Source: Luteimonas galliterrae
GTDB taxonomy: Bacteria > Pseudomonadota > Gammaproteobacteria > Xanthomonadales > Xanthomonadaceae
DNA length: 64,000 nt
Reading direction: 5' to 3'
Assembly: GCF_023374055.1 (NCBI RefSeq)
Contig: NZ_JAMBEP010000005.1
Coordinates: 62,001-126,000, forward strand
In this document: positions 16,839-25,321 of the stretch, piece after piece
How positions within the stretch are numbered: the stretch's first letter is position 1
Layout of the letters: each line of letters begins with the position of its first letter
Made by a program: the position numbers and the translations under genes
The notes under the pieces: generated by a model
Told to the model about the DNA's origin: nothing
Database searches by the model: none
What the model saw: only the letters and a program-made list of their open reading frames with translations

Positions 16839-17300
16839 GGCGATCGACCCGAACGCCTCCTTAGCGCAAATCCGCAAAAGCCGCGTCACCCATAGGCTGC
16901 GAATCAAAATCTAGTACCTGCGTAAGAAGGTCACCCACGACGAAAGCGGAGTTGCCCGTAAGGCTTTTCAGGTGCGACGAATCACTTAAGCTTCGGGCCC
17001 TTTCTTTGGTTACTTTCTTTGGGCCAGCAAAGAAAGTGACCCGCGCGCAGCGCGGAAGCTTTTTTCCATGGCGCGAGTCGTAGCGCGAGCCGCCAGGACG
17101 CGGGCCTGGATGACATGCCGCTCCTGCGGCATGCCCTTCGGGCCATCCGCTGCGCGGATGTTCGCTCCGGCATCCTGCCTGCGCAGTCCGGCCTTCGCCG
17201 GGATGACGGCTTAAGGGCAAGCGCCAGAGCAAGACGGGTCCCAGCGTTCGCTGGGATGACGGCATGAGAGCGCGAAAAGTAGCGGAGCAAGCTCCGCCCT
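16839..17300. repeat. Long dispersed repeat, copy A
   Basis: About 460 bp match the reverse complement of 58480-58979 (copy B), and the right half also matches 1-175. The shared blocks include the segment around 16890-16925, the palindrome ACTTTCTTTG/CAAAGAAAGT (17012-17021 and 17028-17037), and the stretch at 17095-17215. Divergence is patchy, with a more variable block at 16940-16980. No ORF is conserved between copies in a way that suggests a protein. Confidence 0.85.
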
Positions 17301-17389
17301 ACAGAGCAAGTGCAGCGGGCACGCCTCGCTCTACAAAGGCGGAGCAAGACAAGGCAGCGGGGCAAGCTCCGCTCTCGTAAAATGCCGGC

Positions 17390-18559
17390 ATGAACGAACC
17401 GCTACCCACCGTCCGCCTGAAAAACGCCTGGCGCTCCAGCCATCCCTGGATCTTCCAGAAACTGGTCGACAAGCCGACGCAGCGGCCCAAGCCCGGCAGC
17501 CTGGTCGATGTGGTCGGCGTGGACGGGGAATGGATCGGCCGCGGCTTCTACAACGGCCACTCGCGGATCGCCGTCCGCATTCTCGAAACCGATCCCGACG
17601 TCGCCGTCGATGCCGATTGGTTCGCACGCAAGATCGCCGCCGCGGTCGGCCTGCGCCGCGACGTACTGAAACTCGACGAAATATCCGACGCCTGGCGCGT
17701 GGTGCACAGCGAAGGCGACGGCCTCAGCGGCCTGGTCGTGGACCGTTATGGCGACCTGCTGGTGGTCGAATTCTTCAGCGCCGGCATGTTCCGCTATCGC
17801 GAATGGATCTACGACGCGCTGAAACGGCAGTTTCCCGGCGCGCGCTTCTACAGCTTCGCCGAAGAGCATGTGCAGAAGCAGGAAAGCTTCGATTTCCGCG
17901 GCACCGAAGCGCCCGCGCCGAGCATCATCACCGAATACGGCGTCAAGTTCCGCGCCGATCCGGCCGGCGCGCATAAAACCGGCTTCTTCGCCGACCAGCG
18001 CGAAAACCGCGAGTGGCTGTCGCGCCAAGTCGCCGGCAAGCGCGTGCTGGATCTTTGCTGCAATACCGGCGGTTTCGGCGTGTACGCCAAGGTCCGCGGC
18101 GCCGAAGAAGTGGTCGGCGTGGACATCGACGAGGACGTGCTCGCCATCGCCAAGGGCAACGCCAAGTTGAACGATGTCCGCGTCCGCTTCGTGCAGGCGG
18201 ATATCTTTCCGTGGCTGCGCGATGCCGGCAACGCCAAAGACCTGTACGACGTGGTGATCCTCGATCCGGCCAAGATGACCCGCGACCGCGAGCAGGTGAT
18301 CCCCGCGCTGAAGAAATACCTCGACATGAACAAGCTCGCGCTGGGCGTGGTGAAGCCCGGCGGCCTGTTCGCCACGTTCTCCTGCACCGGCCTGGTCAGC
18401 GAGGAGCAGTTCCTCGACATGCTGCGCCGCGCGGCGTTCTACGCCAACCGCACCATCCAAGTGCTCAAGGTTTCAGGCGCCGGCGCGGATCATCCTTTTC
18501 TCGCCAATGTGCAGGAATCGCGCTATTTGAAGGCGGTGTTCTGTCGGGTGCTGGATTGA
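17390..18559 (+). CDS. RlmI-like class I SAM-dependent rRNA methyltransferase
   Basis: The 389-residue protein has an N-terminal PUA domain (about 1-75), a linker (SEGDGLSGLVVDRYGDLLVVE) and a Rossmann methyltransferase domain with KRVLDLCCNTGGFGVYA as SAM motif I, VVGVDIDEDVL as motif II and VVILDPAKM. A conserved catalytic Cys lies in FSCTGLVS. The family contains RlmI, which makes 5-methylcytidine at position 1962 of 23S rRNA. The DPAKM active-site sequence differs from DPP in E. coli RlmI, so the exact target base is not certain. The promoter must lie in or next to the repeat ending at about 17377. The next gene starts 5 bp downstream. Confidence 0.85.
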   Translation: MNEPLPTVRLKNAWRSSHPWIFQKLVDKPTQRPKPGSLVDVVGVDGEWIGRGFYNGHSRIAVRILETDPDVAVDADWFARKIAAAVGLRRDVLKLDEISDAWRVVHSEGDGLSGLVVDRYGDLLVVEFFSAGMFRYREWIYDALKRQFPGARFYSFAEEHVQKQESFDFRGTEAPAPSIITEYGVKFRADPAGAHKTGFFADQRENREWLSRQVAGKRVLDLCCNTGGFGVYAKVRGAEEVVGVDIDEDVLAIAKGNAKLNDVRVRFVQADIFPWLRDAGNAKDLYDVVILDPAKMTRDREQVIPALKKYLDMNKLALGVVKPGGLFATFSCTGLVSEEQFLDMLRRAAFYANRTIQVLKVSGAGADHPFLANVQESRYLKAVFCRVLD

Positions 18560-18563
18560 CGGG

Positions 18564-19274
18564 GTGAAACGCTTGCGCCGGCGCTTGGGTGATGGCGGTG
18601 GCGGGCCAGGACCCGCCCTACAGACGCTGGCCTTGTGGGGCTTGGCTTGCCTGACGGGATGCGCGTCGATGCAACAGGACGAATGGATCCCCTTGTTCGA
18701 CGGCGTCAGCACGCAAGGCTGGCATAACGTCGGCCGCGACACGCTCGATTCGCGTTGGCAGGCGATCGACGGCACGCTCGCGCTCACGGCCGGCGGCGGC
18801 GGCGACATCGCCACCGATGCCGAGTACGGCGATTTCGAACTCGAACTGGAATGGCAGGTGTCGCCCGGCGGCAACAGCGGGATTTTCTATCGCGCCGCCG
18901 ATCGCGTCCCGGTATGGCGAACCGCGCCGGAGATGCAGGTGCTGGACGACGCGGCCGCCGAGGATCGCCACGACCCCAAGCATCGCGCCGGCAGCGTCTA
19001 CGATGTGTACGCACCGTCGCAGCCGTCGGCGCGACCGGCGGGTGAGTTCAACCAGATGCGCATCGTCGCCCGCGGCGGGCGCGTCGAGCATTGGCTCAAC
19101 GGTAAACTCGCCGCGCGCTACGACCTGGACAGCGACGATTGGAAAAGGCGCGTCGCCGCCAGCAAGTTCGCCGCCTATCCGGACTTCGCCGTATCGCGTC
19201 GGGGCCATATCGCGTTGCAGGACCATGGCGATCCGGTGCGTTTCCGCAATATCCGCATCCGGCCGCTGGATTAG
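18564..19274 (+). CDS. DUF1080 (3-keto-disaccharide hydrolase family) lipoprotein
   Basis: The 236-residue protein has a lipobox LTGC (Cys33) after a hydrophobic segment. The mature chain is a concanavalin-like DUF1080 domain: WIPLFDGVSTQGWHN, GDFELELEWQVSPGGNSGIFYR, RAGSVYDVY, GEFNQMRIVARGGRVEHWLNGK and GHIALQDHGDPVRFRNIRIRPL. The family binds or hydrolyses (3-keto) sugars, outside the cytoplasm here. The start is GTG at 18564 with a weak ribosome site, 5 bp after the methyltransferase stop. A REP-like palindrome (18600-18617) lies within the signal peptide codons, making the N-terminus unusual (GDGGGGPGPALQT). Confidence 0.82.
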   Translation: MKRLRRRLGDGGGGPGPALQTLALWGLACLTGCASMQQDEWIPLFDGVSTQGWHNVGRDTLDSRWQAIDGTLALTAGGGGDIATDAEYGDFELELEWQVSPGGNSGIFYRAADRVPVWRTAPEMQVLDDAAAEDRHDPKHRAGSVYDVYAPSQPSARPAGEFNQMRIVARGGRVEHWLNGKLAARYDLDSDDWKRRVAASKFAAYPDFAVSRRGHIALQDHGDPVRFRNIRIRPLD

Positions 19275-19291
19275 CCTGGCGGCCTCTCGCT

Positions 19292-19375
19292 TTTCGTAGG
19301 AGCGGCTTTAGCCGCGAGCTTTTTTACGCGCCTGCACAGGATTAAAAGCTCGCGGCTAAAGCCGCTCCTACGAAA
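19292..19375. repeat. Inverted REP pair (GTAG-type BIME)
   Basis: Two inverted copies of GTAGGAGCGGCTTTAGCCGCGA (arms 19292-19325 and 19344-19375) can form one long hairpin. The same composite occurs at 46435-46516 and 55131-55220. It lies after the DUF1080 gene and could double as a terminator. No transposase of the REP-associated (RAYT) type is in this window. Confidence 0.88.
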
Positions 19376-19432
19376 GGCCGAGGGAGGCCGGCCGCTCGCA
19401 GCCCGTGAGACCGCCCCGGCTACACTATCGGC

Positions 19433-20779
19433 ATGCCCGGAACCTCCTTTCTGCTAATCCTCCTGCTGGTTGCGGCGGCGGTCGCCATCGTCATGTTGGC
19501 CCTGCTGCTGCTGCGCAAGCCCGAACAGGCGCTCGAGCGGGCGCTGCGCGACGAGCACCGCGAGGGCCGCGGCGAGTTGCGGCAGCAATTGGACAGCCTG
19601 TCGGCGGCCCAGGAACAGCGCATCGAGGGCTTCGGCGCCCGCCTCACGGAAATGAGCGTCCGCACCGATACGCGCCTGGACGAATTGCGCGCCGCGCTCA
19701 CCGAGGACGCGCGCAAGTCGCGCAGCGAAAGCGCCGACACCCAACAGCGTTTCACCGACGCCTTGAACCTGCGCCTGAACGAGCTTACCCAGCGAAACGA
19801 GCAGCGCCTCGGCGAAATGCGGGCCACGCTCGAACAGCAGTTGCAGAAGTTGCAGGCCGACAACGCGCAAAAACTGGAACAGATGCGCGCAACGGTCGAC
19901 GAGAAGCTGCAATCCACGCTGGAAACGCGGCTGGGCGCTTCGTTCAAGCTGGTATCGGAACGCCTCGAGCAGGTGCAGCGCGGCCTGGGCGAGATGCAGC
20001 AGCTGGCCACCGGCGTCGGCGATCTCAAGCGCATGCTGACCAACGTCAAGACCCGCGGCACGTTCGGCGAAGTGCAGCTCGGTGCATTGCTCGAACAAGT
20101 ACTGACTATCGAGCAGTACGAGACCAATTGCATCACCGTGCCGGGCAGCAGCGAGCGCGTCGAATTCGCGATCAAGCTTCCCGGCACGCAGGGCGACCAG
20201 CCGATCCGGCTGCCGATCGACGCCAAGTTCCCGCGCGAGGATTACGAGCGCCTGATGGACGCGCAGGACAGGGTCGACGTGGAGGCGGTGGCGGCTTCGT
20301 CCGCGGCGTTGGAGCGGCAAGTGCGGGTCGAGGCCAAGCGCATCCGCGACAAATACCTGGCGCCGCCGCATACCACCGATTTCGCGCTGCTGTTCTTGCC
20401 GACCGAAGGCCTGTACGCCGAAGTGCTGCGCCGACCCGGATTGTTCGACGGATTGCAGCGCGAATTCAGGGTCACGCTGGTCGGGCCGACGACGTTGTTG
20501 GCATTGCTCAACAGCCTGCAGATGGGATTCCGCACGCTGGCCATCGAGAAGCGCTCCAGCGAGGTCTGGCAGTTGCTCGGCGCGGTGAAGGCGGAGTTCG
20601 GCAAGTTCGCCGGGATACTCGAGAAGGCGCACGGCCAGCTGGATACCGTGCAGAACAGCCTCAAGCAGGCGGGCGTGCGCACGCGTGCGATCGAACGGCA
20701 GTTGAAGGGCGTGGAGACGCTGCCGGGCGCGGAAGCGCAACGCATGCTCGGCGATGCGGCGGACGACGAAGCTGAGTAG
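19433..20779 (+). CDS. rmuC: DNA recombination protein RmuC
   Basis: The 448-residue protein has an N-terminal transmembrane helix (residues 4-26), a long coiled coil (about 35-205, heptads rich in E/Q/R/L) and the RmuC domain with SFKLVSERLEQVQRGLGEMQQLA, VKTRGTFGEVQLGALLEQVL, RLPIDAKFPREDYERL, RIRDKYLAPPHTTDFALLFLP and VGPTTLLALLNSLQMGFRTL. RmuC limits inversions at short inverted repeats in E. coli and has a nuclease-like fold. Its link to inverted repeats is worth noting in a genome this rich in palindromes, though that is only an observation. It is a single gene, convergent with mlaA. Confidence 0.93.
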   Translation: MPGTSFLLILLLVAAAVAIVMLALLLLRKPEQALERALRDEHREGRGELRQQLDSLSAAQEQRIEGFGARLTEMSVRTDTRLDELRAALTEDARKSRSESADTQQRFTDALNLRLNELTQRNEQRLGEMRATLEQQLQKLQADNAQKLEQMRATVDEKLQSTLETRLGASFKLVSERLEQVQRGLGEMQQLATGVGDLKRMLTNVKTRGTFGEVQLGALLEQVLTIEQYETNCITVPGSSERVEFAIKLPGTQGDQPIRLPIDAKFPREDYERLMDAQDRVDVEAVAASSAALERQVRVEAKRIRDKYLAPPHTTDFALLFLPTEGLYAEVLRRPGLFDGLQREFRVTLVGPTTLLALLNSLQMGFRTLAIEKRSSEVWQLLGAVKAEFGKFAGILEKAHGQLDTVQNSLKQAGVRTRAIERQLKGVETLPGAEAQRMLGDAADDEAE

Positions 20780-20796
20780 CGCGTTTGTTTCGCTCT

Positions 20797-20963
20797 TAAG
20801 CCGTCATTCCCGCGAAGGCGGGAATCCAGTGACTTTGATGTCACCACCAGATCGCTTCGAAGCCATCTGTAGTATCGCGCGCCCTCACCCAACCCTCTCC
20901 CGCAAGCGGGAGAGGGCCAAAGCAAAGTCGCTGGATTCCCGCCTTCGCGGGAATGACGGCTTA
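20797..20963. repeat. Composite repeat: nested inverted repeats
   Basis: Outer arms (20797-20837 and 20923-20963; gccgtcattcccgcgaaggcgg and its complement) enclose an inner palindrome ccctctcccgcaagcgggagaggg (20893-20916) of another family that also occurs at 37953, 45043, 45471 and 61240. It lies between convergent rmuC and mlaA. Confidence 0.85.
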
Positions 20964-20976
20964 AAGCAGGGCCGGC

Positions 20977-21960
20977 TCAGTTGATGTCGAAATTCGCATC
21001 CGTCGGCATGATCGGCATCGCATCGGCCGGCACGCTGGGGTTGTCTTCTTCTTCGCGCAGGTAATCGGGCAGGTCGTCCTGCTTCTCGCGGTTGCGGTCG
21101 CCGAAGATCTGGTAGTTGCGGCGCTGGGTCCAGCCGTCGCGGAACAGGGCGTATTCGTCGGTGGCGCCGTCGCGCAGGCTGTCCAGCGGCAGCAGTTGCG
21201 CGCGCACGTCGACCAGCTGCAAACCTTGGGTGAAGACGCGCACCTTGTCCTCTTCGATCTGGCGGATCGGCGACAGCGGCGCGTCGCCGATCAGGCCGAA
21301 GGTGTCGCGCACCGTGCGCGGGCCGAACAGCGGCAGTTCCACGTAGCGCGAACGCTTCCAGCCCCACACGCCGAGCGTCTGGCCGAAATCCTCGCTCTTG
21401 TTGGGGAGCTTGGCGTCGCTGGCCGGGTCGAAGATGCCGCCGATGCCCAGCGTCGTGTTGAGCGCGAAACGCCCCAGCGATTGCGCCGCCTGCTTGGGCT
21501 TGCCCTGCAGCAGCGCGTTCAACGCGCTGACCGGCTGGCCCAAATTGTTGAAGAAGTTGGTGACGCCCAACCGGATCGGCCGCGGCACGGCTTTGACGTA
21601 GGCGCGGGCCAAGGGCTTGGCGACCACGCGATCGACGCCGTTGTTGAACTTGTGCACGCGCCGGTTGAATTTTTCCCACGGATCGTAAGCCGAGGTCGAC
21701 TCAACGCCGGGCGGCAGGGTGGGGTCGGCGACCGGATCGTATTGGGACGCGCCGTAGAGCGCGTTGTAATCCTGCTCGGCAGCGGTCGGGGCCTCGCTCG
21801 CCGGCGGCGTTTGCGGTGCGGCTTGCGTCTGCGCGCCCGCTTGGTCCGCGGCGACGGGCGCCGCGGGCGTCTGATCGGCAGGCGCAGACGATTGCGCCCA
21901 CGCGTGGGAGGACAGCGTGAGCGCAAGGGACAGCGCCAGAGGGAGGATTAATGGACGCAT
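20977..21960 (-). CDS. mlaA: MlaA/VacJ family outer-membrane phospholipid protein
   Basis: The 327-residue protein matches MlaA: YDPWEKFNRRVHKFNNGVDR, YVKAVPRPIRLGVTNFFNNL, PVSALNALLQGK, FALNTTLGIGGIFDPAS, FGQTLGVWG and LPLFGPRTVRDTFG. MlaA forms a ring in the outer membrane inner leaflet and passes misplaced phospholipids to MlaC. Unusually, the signal peptide ends HAWA|QSS with no lipobox and the whole chain has no cysteine, so it should be cleaved by signal peptidase I rather than lipidated. An Ala/Pro/Gln-rich linker (about 25-85) separates it from the domain. It is the last gene of the mlaFEDCBA order, 48 bp after mlaB. Confidence 0.92.
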   Translation of the reverse strand: MRPLILPLALSLALTLSSHAWAQSSAPADQTPAAPVAADQAGAQTQAAPQTPPASEAPTAAEQDYNALYGASQYDPVADPTLPPGVESTSAYDPWEKFNRRVHKFNNGVDRVVAKPLARAYVKAVPRPIRLGVTNFFNNLGQPVSALNALLQGKPKQAAQSLGRFALNTTLGIGGIFDPASDAKLPNKSEDFGQTLGVWGWKRSRYVELPLFGPRTVRDTFGLIGDAPLSPIRQIEEDKVRVFTQGLQLVDVRAQLLPLDSLRDGATDEYALFRDGWTQRRNYQIFGDRNREKQDDLPDYLREEEDNPSVPADAMPIMPTDANFDIN

Positions 21961-22008
21961 CGGTTCACTATACCGGAGGCGGAGCCGCGTGGCGCGGGTC
22001 CAGGGTAG

Positions 22009-22299
22009 TCAGGCTTCGAAGGACAGGTCGGGCGCCAGCCGGTACGCGGCCCGCAGCTCGGCCAGGCCGGGCGGATCGCCGTCCAAGTGCAGGGCGTAGC
22101 CGCGACGTGCGGCCAGTTCGGTCAGCAGGGCCAGTCCGGCGCTGTCGACGTGGCTCACCGCGCGCAGGTCCAGTCGGCCGGCCTGGCCGATCGCAGCCGA
22201 TGCGGCCGGCCACAGCGCGGCCATGGCGGGGCGATCGAGCGCCCCGGCGAAGGCGAGCGCGTCGCCGTCCACGCTCAGGCGGGCGTCACTTTGTGGCAT
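22009..22299 (-). CDS. mlaB: MlaB STAS-domain protein
   Basis: A 96-residue STAS domain. DLRAVSHVDSAGLALLTEL carries the conserved D-S-A-G loop of the fold. MlaB binds the ATPase MlaF and is needed for its stability and activity in the inner-membrane MlaFEDB complex. The start overlaps the end of mlaC by 14 nt. Sequence similarity in this family is low, so the name rests on the fold motif plus position. Confidence 0.85.
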   Translation of the reverse strand: MPQSDARLSVDGDALAFAGALDRPAMAALWPAASAAIGQAGRLDLRAVSHVDSAGLALLTELAARRGYALHLDGDPPGLAELRAAYRLAPDLSFEA

Positions 22300-22933
22300 C
22301 GGCCTGCATGCTGCCGGCTTTCAGTTCGGCGGCGACCTGGGCGATCGACTTCTGCGACAGCGGCGTGTCGAATTGGCTGCGGAAGGTCTGCACGTAGGAC
22401 ACGCCTTCGACCATTACGTCGAAGACCTTCCACTGTCCGCCGACCTGGCGCATCAGATAGTCGACCGGCACCGGCTCGGCGCCGGGGCGCAGGAACTCGC
22501 TGGACACGCGCACGCCGCGCCCGCCCGGCAAGGCCGTTTCCGACTTCACGCGCACTTTCAGCTGGGTGTTGAAATCCAGCAGTGCGGTGCCGTAGCGCTG
22601 CATCAGGTTTTCGGCCAATGCGTCGGAAAACAGTTTGACGTCGGCATCGGATGCGCCGCGTCCGTGGCGGCCCAGCACCAGTCGGCCGGAATAGTCGCGG
22701 TCGAACATCTGGTTGAATTCGCTGGTCATGAACTGGCGCAGCGCTGCGCGGTTCTGGGTGAACTCGGCGCGGCGGTCCTCGAGCGTGGTCAGGATGCGGG
22801 TGCTGTTGGTCAGCACGATCTGGCTGGGCGAATTCTGCCGCGCGGTCGTGGTGGCCTGCTGCGCCTGCGCCGCGACCGGAACGAAAGCGGCGACGGCCGC
22901 AGCGATCATGATCGAAAGAAGGGACTGCTTCAT
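22286..22933 (-). CDS. mlaC: MlaC periplasmic phospholipid shuttle
   Basis: The 215-residue protein has a signal peptide (residues 1-24, AAQA|QQ). The mature MlaC/Ttg2D domain has LTTLEDRRAEF, FMTSEFNQMFDRDYSGRLVLG, VRVKSETALPGGRGVRVSSEF and WKVFDVMVEGVSYVQTFRSQF. It carries phospholipids between the MlaA complex and MlaD. Its ATG overlaps the mlaD stop (ATGA). Confidence 0.92.
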   Translation of the reverse strand: MKQSLLSIMIAAAVAAFVPVAAQAQQATTTARQNSPSQIVLTNSTRILTTLEDRRAEFTQNRAALRQFMTSEFNQMFDRDYSGRLVLGRHGRGASDADVKLFSDALAENLMQRYGTALLDFNTQLKVRVKSETALPGGRGVRVSSEFLRPGAEPVPVDYLMRQVGGQWKVFDVMVEGVSYVQTFRSQFDTPLSQKSIAQVAAELKAGSMQADATK

Positions 22934-23496
22934 GGGGTTTCTTCCGTGGGAGTCTGCTGGGGAGTGGGTGCGGCTTGCGGCGGCGCCGCCGGCGCAGACT
23001 GCGGTGCCGCCTGCGCGCCGGCCGGAGGCTGGCCGCTGCCGCCTCCGAACATGTACTTGCCGACCAGTTGCATCAGGTCGACCGCGGATTGGGTGTAGGC
23101 GATTTCGTCGCCGGGCTTCAGCACTTCCGGATCGCCGCCGGGCTGCATGCCGATGTAGCTCTCGCCCAACAGGCCGCTGGTGAAGATGCCGGCCGAGGTG
23201 TCCGCGGGCAGATCCTTGTACCGGTTGTCGATGTCCAGGGTGACGATGGAGTCGAATTTGACCGGATCAAGCTGAATCTCGCCCACACTGCCGACGATCA
23301 CGCCGCCGATCTTGACCGGCGCCGAGGGCCGCAGCTGGCCGATGGTGCCGAAGCGGGCCTTGAGCGGATAGGTGTCGCTGCCGCCGAAACCGAACTTGCC
23401 GTTGGTGGAAGCGATCGCCAGCACCAGCAGCGAGGCCAATGCCAGCAGCAGGAAGGCGCCGACCGCGAATTCGAGACGTGGACCACGGATGGCCAT
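22930..23496 (-). CDS. mlaD: MlaD MCE-domain substrate-binding protein
   Basis: The 188-residue protein has one N-terminal transmembrane helix (about 7-28) and an MCE domain: LKARFGTIGQLRPSAPVKIGG, VGSVGEIQLDP, DLPADTSAGIFTSGLLGESYI and KPGDEIAYTQSAVDLMQLVGK. Hexameric MlaD forms the periplasmic pore of the inner-membrane complex. The C-terminal 40 residues are a low-complexity Ala/Pro/Gln tail. It starts 4 bp after mlaE. Confidence 0.94.
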   Translation of the reverse strand: MAIRGPRLEFAVGAFLLLALASLLVLAIASTNGKFGFGGSDTYPLKARFGTIGQLRPSAPVKIGGVIVGSVGEIQLDPVKFDSIVTLDIDNRYKDLPADTSAGIFTSGLLGESYIGMQPGGDPEVLKPGDEIAYTQSAVDLMQLVGKYMFGGGSGQPPAGAQAAPQSAPAAPPQAAPTPQQTPTEETP

Positions 23497-23500
23497 AGCG

Positions 23501-24253
23501 TTAACTCCGGAACAGCAAAGCGGAAAGTACGAAATTGAACATCAGCACCAGCAGCGAGGCGTTGACCACGGCGCGGGTGGTCGCGATCGAGGTGCCTTCG
23601 ATGGTCGGCTCGGAATGGAAACCGACGTACGAGGCGACCAAGGCCGCGGTGCCGCCGAACACGGCCGCCTTCAGGAAGGCCTGGCCGAAGTCGTCGGCGA
23701 AATCCACGCTGTCCTTCAGCGTCTGCCAGAACGTGCCGGCATCCACGCCGATCACGTGCACGGCTTCGAAATAGCCGGCGCTGATCGCCAGGCTGCAGAA
23801 GAACGCGGTCAGCAGCGGCACGCACAGCACCGCCGCCCAGAAGCGCGGCGCGACGGCCTTGGCGATCGGATCGATGGCCATCAGCCCGAGCGCGGTGATC
23901 TGGTCGGTGGCGCGCATCAGCCCCAGTTCCGCGGCGATCGAAGAACCGGCGCGGCCGACGAACAGCAGCGCGGTCAGCACCGGCCCCAGCTCGCGGTACA
24001 GGCCCAGGCCGAGCAGCACGCTGACTTGGTTGGTGGCGCCGTAGGTTTCCAGCGCGCGGTAGCCCAGCAGCGTCACCGACAGGCCGACGAAGGCGCCGCC
24101 GGCGGCGACGATCGGCAGGCTGCGCGCGCCGATCTTGTAGATCTCGCGGACCAGTTCGCGCCAGAAGTCGCGGGTCGGTCTCGACGCGCGCAGCACCGAC
24201 AGCGAGAACAGCCCGGCCTGGCCCAACGAGCGGACGGCGTTGAAGAAACTCAT
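23501..24253 (-). CDS. mlaE: MlaE ABC transporter permease
   Basis: The 250-residue integral membrane permease has about five to six helices. Family motifs include SLPIVAAGGAFVGLSVTLLG, LGLYRELGPVLTALLFVGRAGSSIAAELG and MRATDQITALGLMAIDP. With MlaF it forms the core of the phospholipid ABC transporter in the inner membrane. The start codon overlaps the mlaF stop by 4 nt. Confidence 0.94.
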   Translation of the reverse strand: MSFFNAVRSLGQAGLFSLSVLRASRPTRDFWRELVREIYKIGARSLPIVAAGGAFVGLSVTLLGYRALETYGATNQVSVLLGLGLYRELGPVLTALLFVGRAGSSIAAELGLMRATDQITALGLMAIDPIAKAVAPRFWAAVLCVPLLTAFFCSLAISAGYFEAVHVIGVDAGTFWQTLKDSVDFADDFGQAFLKAAVFGGTAALVASYVGFHSEPTIEGTSIATTRAVVNASLLVLMFNFVLSALLFRS

Positions 24254-25035
24254 GCGGCTTGGGTCCTGGCCACGGCGTCGAAGGCGATCGGGCCGTCGGG
24301 TTCGCCGTTGAGGAATTGCTTCACCAGCGGATCGGCGCTGGCCTGCAATTGCGCCGGCGTGCCGGAGAAAACGATGCCGCCGTTGGCGATCACCACCGCA
24401 TGGTCGGCCACGGGCATGGTTTCGTGCACGTGGTGGGTCACGATGATGCTGGTCAGGCCCAGGGTGTCGTTGAGGCGCTTGATCAGGCTCATGATCACGC
24501 CCGAGGCGATCGGATCCAGGCCGGTCAACGGTTCGTCGTAGATCATCAGCGGCGGATCCAGCGCCAGCGCGCGCGCCAGGGCCACGCGACGCGCCATGCC
24601 GCCGGACAGTTCGCGCGGAAACAGCTCGGCGGCGGCGCGCAAGCCGACCGCATGCAGTTTCATTTCTACCAGGCGGCGCAGCACCGGGCGCGGCAGATCG
24701 GTATGCGTCTGCAGCGGCAGGCCGACGTTCTCGGCCACGGTCAGGTCGGTGAGCAGGCCGTTGCCCTGCAGCAGCACGCCGACGCCCTTGCGCATTTCCA
24801 GCAGCGCCCTGGTCGTTTGCGGCACGGGTCGGCCGAATACCTCGACGGTGCCCGCGGCCGGCGCCAGTTCGCCGGTCAGCGCCGCCAGCAGCGTCGACTT
24901 GCCGCTGCCGCTGGGGCCGAGCACCGCGGTGATGCTGCCGCGCGGCACGTCCAGCGAGATATCGCGCAGCACGGCGCGGCCGCCGCGGTCGAGGCGGACG
25001 TCGGCAAGGCGGACGATGGGCGTGTCGGCGGTCAT
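24250..25035 (-). CDS. mlaF: MlaF ABC transporter ATP-binding protein
   Basis: The 261-residue ATPase has Walker A GPSGSGKST, a Q-loop in GVLLQGNGLLTDLTV, signature LSGGMARRVALARAL, Walker B LMIYDEPLTGLDP and H-loop IIVTHHVHE. It powers phospholipid movement by the Mla complex. It is the first gene of the minus-strand mlaFEDCBA operon. Upstream (25036-25321) are a REP pair and the start of recC on the other strand. Confidence 0.95.
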   Translation of the reverse strand: MTADTPIVRLADVRLDRGGRAVLRDISLDVPRGSITAVLGPSGSGKSTLLAALTGELAPAAGTVEVFGRPVPQTTRALLEMRKGVGVLLQGNGLLTDLTVAENVGLPLQTHTDLPRPVLRRLVEMKLHAVGLRAAAELFPRELSGGMARRVALARALALDPPLMIYDEPLTGLDPIASGVIMSLIKRLNDTLGLTSIIVTHHVHETMPVADHAVVIANGGIVFSGTPAQLQASADPLVKQFLNGEPDGPIAFDAVARTQAA

Positions 25036-25167
25036 TCGGTGGGAGCGATCTTTATCTAAGGATCGGGCGCGCGAGGCGCAAAGGGGCGCAGCTTGGCGTC
25101 CGGCGGCTGAACAGGGTCATAGCGGTGGCATTGTCGCGCAGTCCGTAGCCCGGCGGGGCGCAGTCGC

Positions 25168-25245
25168 CGTAGCCCGGGTAAGCGAAGCGCACCCGGGGCA
25201 AGTCGCGAGGGGGTCCCGGGTGCGCTTCGCTTACCCGGGCTACGG
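25168..25245. repeat. Inverted repeat pair (gtagcccgggtaagcg family)
   Basis: Arms 25168-25197 and 25215-25245 are inverted copies of a palindromic unit starting GTAGCCCGGGT. A related pair with different centre lies at 34187-34300. The pair is located between divergent mlaF and recC. Confidence 0.88.
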
Positions 25246-25321
25246 TGGCCTGATCGGTTTAAGAATTCTTTGGGCCGATCCCGGTCTCGGCGTGCGCGAC
25301 CGCGCTGCGGCAAGATAACGC

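Noticed and set aside
16861-17365. Short ORFs in the 16.4-17.4 kb region (for example the frame starting MPSSQRTLGP)
   Set aside because: The same translation occurs at 58557-58838, from the repeat. These are frames through dispersed repeats and not genes.
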